From: an uncultured Phocaeicola sp.
GTDB taxonomy: Bacteria; Bacteroidota; Bacteroidia; Bacteroidales; Bacteroidaceae
Assembly: GCA_948956705.1 (NCBI GenBank)
Contig: CARCZS010000009.1
Location: 1-26,861 of the forward strand
DNA: 26,861 nt
Direction: 5' to 3'
The notes below the pieces were generated by a model that saw only the letters and a program-made list of their open reading frames with translations, did no database searches and was not told the DNA's origin. Each line of letters opens with the position of its first letter. The first letter of the stretch is position 1. This document shows, one piece after another, positions 23,823 through 26,861 of the stretch. The translations under genes were made by a program, and so were the position numbers.

Positions 23823-24809
23823 ATGGATAAAATAATTGGAATGGGCAATGCATTGGTTGACGTTCTTGTTACTTTGCAAGGCGATGCACTGTTGGATGAA
23901 ATGAATTTGCCCAAAGGAAGTATGCAACTTATAGATGAAGCTAAGTTTCTGAAAATCAGAGATGAAATTGCTGATATGAAGACTCATAAAGCAACGGGAG
24001 GCTCTGCCGGAAATACGGTTTTGGCGTTGGCTAACCTTGGAGCGCAGCCCGGTTTCATCGGCAAAATAGGAAAAGATGATTTTGGGCAATATTTTAAAAA
24101 GAATGGTTTGAAGCGTGGTATAGACATGAATTTGTTAGTCGGCGATTTGCCTACGGGGGTTGCTTCTACCTTTATATCTCCCGATGGGGAGCGTACTTTT
24201 GGTACTTATTTGGGGGCAGCGGCAACCATGAAAGCCGAAAATCTCACATTGGATATGTTTAAAGGATATGCCTATCTATATATAGAGGGTTATTTGGTGC
24301 AAGACCATGATTTGATTCTTCGTGCCATGCAGTTGGCTAAAGAAGCCGGTGCACAGATTTGTCTGGATATGGCCAGTTATAATATTGTGGCGGAGGAACT
24401 GGACTTCTTTACTACTTTGGTAAATAAGTATGTCGACATCGTTTTTGCCAATGAAGAAGAAGCGCGTGCCTATACGGGAAAAGATGCGTGGGAAGCCATC
24501 AATGAAATTTCTGCCATGTGCAGTGTGGTGGTTGTGAAACTTGGTGCGCAAGGTTCCTGTATCAAGAAAGGTACGGAATGTATCAAACTGGAGATTCCGC
24601 CGGTGAAAAAAGTGGTCGACACCACCGGAGCGGGCGATTATTATGCTGCCGGGTTCCTTTACGGACTCACGTGCGGCTATTCTTTGGAGAAATGTTCCAT
24701 TATCGGTTCCATTTTGGCATCCAATGTGATACAAGTGGTGGGCACAACCTTATCAAAGAAAAAATGGGACGAAATAAAGTTAAATATAGCGGCGCTTCTG
24801 CAGTCCTGA
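23823..24809 (+). CDS. PfkB-family carbohydrate/nucleoside kinase
   Basis: A 328-residue ribokinase-superfamily kinase that phosphorylates a sugar or nucleoside with ATP. N-terminal motifs GMGNALVDVLV (6-16) and ATGGSAGNTVLALANLG (57-73) form the substrate site, and the PfkB signature DTTGAGDYYAAGFLYGL at 266-282 contains the anion hole and catalytic base D272. Members with this layout are often annotated as adenosine kinase or fructokinase-like; I cannot choose between them. It is followed after 43 bases by the S41 protease, so the two may share a transcript. The start ATG at 23823 is the only one before the conserved N-terminal strand. Confidence 0.93.
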   Translation: MDKIIGMGNALVDVLVTLQGDALLDEMNLPKGSMQLIDEAKFLKIRDEIADMKTHKATGGSAGNTVLALANLGAQPGFIGKIGKDDFGQYFKKNGLKRGIDMNLLVGDLPTGVASTFISPDGERTFGTYLGAAATMKAENLTLDMFKGYAYLYIEGYLVQDHDLILRAMQLAKEAGAQICLDMASYNIVAEELDFFTTLVNKYVDIVFANEEEARAYTGKDAWEAINEISAMCSVVVVKLGAQGSCIKKGTECIKLEIPPVKKVVDTTGAGDYYAAGFLYGLTCGYSLEKCSIIGSILASNVIQVVGTTLSKKKWDEIKLNIAALLQS

Positions 24810-24852
24810 TTAGAATAATGTATTAATTTGCGGTTAACAAATACATAAAAGA

Positions 24853-26553
24853 ATGAAGTGGAATACTAAGAGTTTATTATTTATAGCGTGTGTCGGCTTG
24901 GCAGGAAGTGCTCTTTTCAGTTTTAGCAAAGGCGATGACCGTAACTTTCAGATAGCTAAGAACCTGGATATCTTCAATGCGGTATTCAAGGAACTGGATA
25001 TGTTCTATGTGGATACGATTGATCCCGAAAAGGTAATCAATTATAGCATCGAGGCGATGCTTGCACAGACCGACCCTTATACGGAGTATTATCCTGAAGA
25101 GGATAACACACTGAAAGAAATGACCAGTGGAAAGTTCGGCGGTATCGGTTCTATTATCCGTTATTACACTCCTCGCAAGCGTGTTGCCATTATCGAGCCT
25201 TCGGAAGGAAGTCCGGCAGCCGAAGCCGGTTTGCAGGCGGGAGATATTATTATGGAGATAAACGGCAAGGACATGGCACAGGGAGACAGAACGCCCAACG
25301 AACTGACTTCTTATGTCAGTGACAATCTGCGTGGCGAACCCGGCACTACTTGTGTGCTGAAGTTGGAACGCCCCACGGCAGACAGCACTTATGTGCCGTT
25401 GGAATTGAAGATTACGCGCGGAACCATCCGCACCAATCCTGTCCCTTACTATGGCATGGTAGATGAGAATATAGGCTATATTGCCATCAGTACTTTTGCT
25501 ATCGAAGGATGTTCCAAGGATATAAAGAAAGCGTTGATTGAGTTGAAGCAGCAGGGAGCGGCTTCTATTGTTCTCGATTTGCGTGGAAATGGTGGAGGAC
25601 TATTGGGCGAAGCTGTGAATGTGGTAAACTTCTTTGTGCCGAAAGGCAAAGAAATAGTAGTGACTAAGGGCAAGATTAAGCAAGCCGGCAGCATTTATAA
25701 GACATCCAATGAGCCGATAGATACGGAAATTCCTTTGGCCGTGCTGGTAGATGGTGCTACGGCATCGGCAGCCGAAATCGTTTCCGGTTCTTTGCAGGAC
25801 CTTGACCGTGCTGTGATTGTGGGTAACCGCACCTATGGAAAGGGTTTGGTACAAGTTCCGCGTGAACTTCCTTATAATAGTAGCATGAAGGTGACAACTG
25901 CCAAATATTACATTCCCAGCGGACGCTGTATTCAGGCCATTGATTATGCCAAACGCAATGCCGACGGTTCGGTGGCACGCATTCCTGACAGTCTGACTAC
26001 TGTATTTCATACGGCTGTGGGACGTGAGGTGCGCGATGGCGGTGGTATCCGTCCCGATGTAGAAGTCAAGGCAGAGCGTTTCCCCAATATCATGTTCTAC
26101 TTGTTGAATGATGATATGATTTTTGATTACGCCACCCAGTACTGTATTAAGCATCCCGGCATTGGTGAAGTGAAAGACTTCTCAGTGACAGATGCCGACT
26201 ATAATGATTTCAAGCAGATGTTGAAGAAGCGCAATTTTACTTATGACCGCCAAAGTGAGAAATCGCTGAAGAACTTGAAGGAGATTGCCGAGTTTGAAGG
26301 TTATATGGAAGGGGCATCCGAAGAATTTGCAGCTTTGGAAAAGAAACTGACGCATAATCTGGACCATGAATTGAATCGTTTCTCCAAACAGATAAAGAAA
26401 GCGATAGCCGAAGAAATCGTGAAACGTCATTATTTCCAGCGTGGTGTGATATTGGAACGCATGAAAGATGACGCTGACTTGACTCAGGCTATCAAAACAT
26501 TAAAAGACAAAGAAGGATATATTAAAATCCTGTCTGTCCCGACAGATAAATAA
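24853..26553 (+). CDS. S41-family C-terminal processing peptidase (Ctp/Prc-like)
   Basis: A 566-residue exported serine protease that trims periplasmic or envelope proteins from their C-terminal ends. An N-terminal hydrophobic segment (residues 7-25) is a signal peptide or anchor without a lipobox. A helical N-terminal region (about 35-90) precedes a PDZ domain (about 92-172, GGIGSIIRYYTPRKRVAIIE and GLQAGDIIMEING). The tail-specific protease domain (about 190-365) has GYIAISTF, LDLRGNGGGLL, the nucleophile S305 in DGATASAAE, and the general base K330 in NRTYGKGLVQ. The C-terminal ~170 residues are charged and helical, as in Bacteroidetes members. It ends at a strong terminator. Confidence 0.94.
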   Translation: MKWNTKSLLFIACVGLAGSALFSFSKGDDRNFQIAKNLDIFNAVFKELDMFYVDTIDPEKVINYSIEAMLAQTDPYTEYYPEEDNTLKEMTSGKFGGIGSIIRYYTPRKRVAIIEPSEGSPAAEAGLQAGDIIMEINGKDMAQGDRTPNELTSYVSDNLRGEPGTTCVLKLERPTADSTYVPLELKITRGTIRTNPVPYYGMVDENIGYIAISTFAIEGCSKDIKKALIELKQQGAASIVLDLRGNGGGLLGEAVNVVNFFVPKGKEIVVTKGKIKQAGSIYKTSNEPIDTEIPLAVLVDGATASAAEIVSGSLQDLDRAVIVGNRTYGKGLVQVPRELPYNSSMKVTTAKYYIPSGRCIQAIDYAKRNADGSVARIPDSLTTVFHTAVGREVRDGGGIRPDVEVKAERFPNIMFYLLNDDMIFDYATQYCIKHPGIGEVKDFSVTDADYNDFKQMLKKRNFTYDRQSEKSLKNLKEIAEFEGYMEGASEEFAALEKKLTHNLDHELNRFSKQIKKAIAEEIVKRHYFQRGVILERMKDDADLTQAIKTLKDKEGYIKILSVPTDK

Positions 26554-26588
26554 TAGATTTTCTTTCGGAAAACCCACAAACAGGGGTG

Positions 26589-26649
26589 AAAAAGGTGATG
26601 GCAGTACTTTCTTTCCTATTTGGAAAAGAGTGCTGCCATCACCTTTTTT
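26589..26649 (+). terminator. Strong hairpin terminator after the S41 protease gene
   Basis: AAAAAGGTGATGGCAG (26589-26604) pairs perfectly with CTGCCATCACCTTTTT (26633-26648), the stem continues inward with wobble pairs and a TTTCC/GGAAA core, and a T-run closes it. The A-run on the left makes it usable on both strands. Confidence 0.9.
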
Positions 26650-26689
26650 CTTCTCCCCAATATCTGTTTCGATTAAAACTCCCCACGTT

Positions 26690-26735
26690 TTTGAAAAAGG
26701 CTTAAGTCTTTTTCGGAAACTCTTTGGTCTTTTCT
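26690..26735. repeat. Palindrome and A/T-tract repeats at the right end
   Basis: The 22 bases at 26693-26714 form a loop-less palindrome centred on CTTAAG, with arms GAAAAAGG and TCTTTTTC and only one G-T pair out of perfect on each side. The next bases (GGAAACTCTTTGGTCTTTTC) continue an A-tract/T-tract pattern like that at 8-112. No gene follows within the window; the remaining ~125 bases show nothing I can identify. Confidence 0.6.
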
Positions 26736-26861
26736 CAAAACTTGCAGAATGTGTCATTATGATACGTTGACATCCGTTAAGATTTACGGAACAGAAGTAA
26801 AACAAACACTTGATGATGCTTAATCTATTGGGAACGTGGTGAATAAGGTTTTGGGAGAAAG

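Noticed and set aside
26500..26805. A 101-codon minus-strand frame at the right end
   Set aside because: It runs through the terminator hairpin and the palindrome and overlaps the end of the protease gene, so its product is an artefact of repeats.
1..26861. Insertion sequence, integrase or prophage
   Set aside because: No transposase, integrase or phage structural protein is encoded anywhere in the window, and the tRNA-Asn 3' ends have no distant repeat in view.

Overview
The window looks like a chromosomal segment of a gut Bacteroides species, close to the B. thetaiotaomicron/B. fragilis group. The reasons are the ECF sigma/FecR/SusC/SusD arrangement, promoters of the TTG-N20-TAnnTTTG type, lipoprotein and TonB-receptor families typical of the phylum, and weak Shine-Dalgarno sites before most genes. 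No gene is cut by either window edge.

Region 1 (1-1061) has no credible gene. It is an intergenic patchwork of short repeats: a degenerate AAAAAG/TTTTT array, a pair of inverted hairpins that differ by a compensatory base-pair change, and a three-copy CATCCC...TTCAGCC word. Region 2 (1062-11495) is a polysaccharide utilization locus: ECF sigma factor, FecR-type anti-sigma factor, SusC transporter with the N-terminal STN signalling domain, SusD lipoprotein, then after a terminator a GH110 alpha-1,3-galactosidase (glaB) and a GH109 alpha-N-acetylgalactosaminidase lipoprotein. These two enzymes remove the terminal sugars that define blood group B and blood group A, so the locus reads as a compact host-glycan system.

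Region 3 (11600-18230) holds a convergent 5'-nucleotidase-type phosphoesterase and a divergent three-gene operon: TonB-dependent receptor, DUF4374 lipoprotein and PepSY inner-membrane protein. That architecture matches the XusABC xenosiderophore uptake system. Region 4 (18313-21685) has corA with a long structured leader, divergent from the ahpC-ahpF peroxide reductase operon. Region 5 (21924-26861) has a serine-type sulfatase lipoprotein, two identical tRNA-Asn genes on the minus strand, a PfkB-family sugar/nucleoside kinase sharing a divergent promoter region with the tRNAs, an S41 C-terminal processing protease, and a strong terminator followed by a near-perfect 22-base palindrome.

The common theme is life in the inflamed or mucus-lined gut: host glycan foraging, siderophore piracy, peroxide defence and sulfate removal. 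I found no CRISPR array, phage, insertion sequence or clearly undescribed multi-gene system. The most unusual items are the A/B-antigen enzyme pair under one sigma/anti-sigma locus, the xus-like operon, and the unexplained repeats at both ends.
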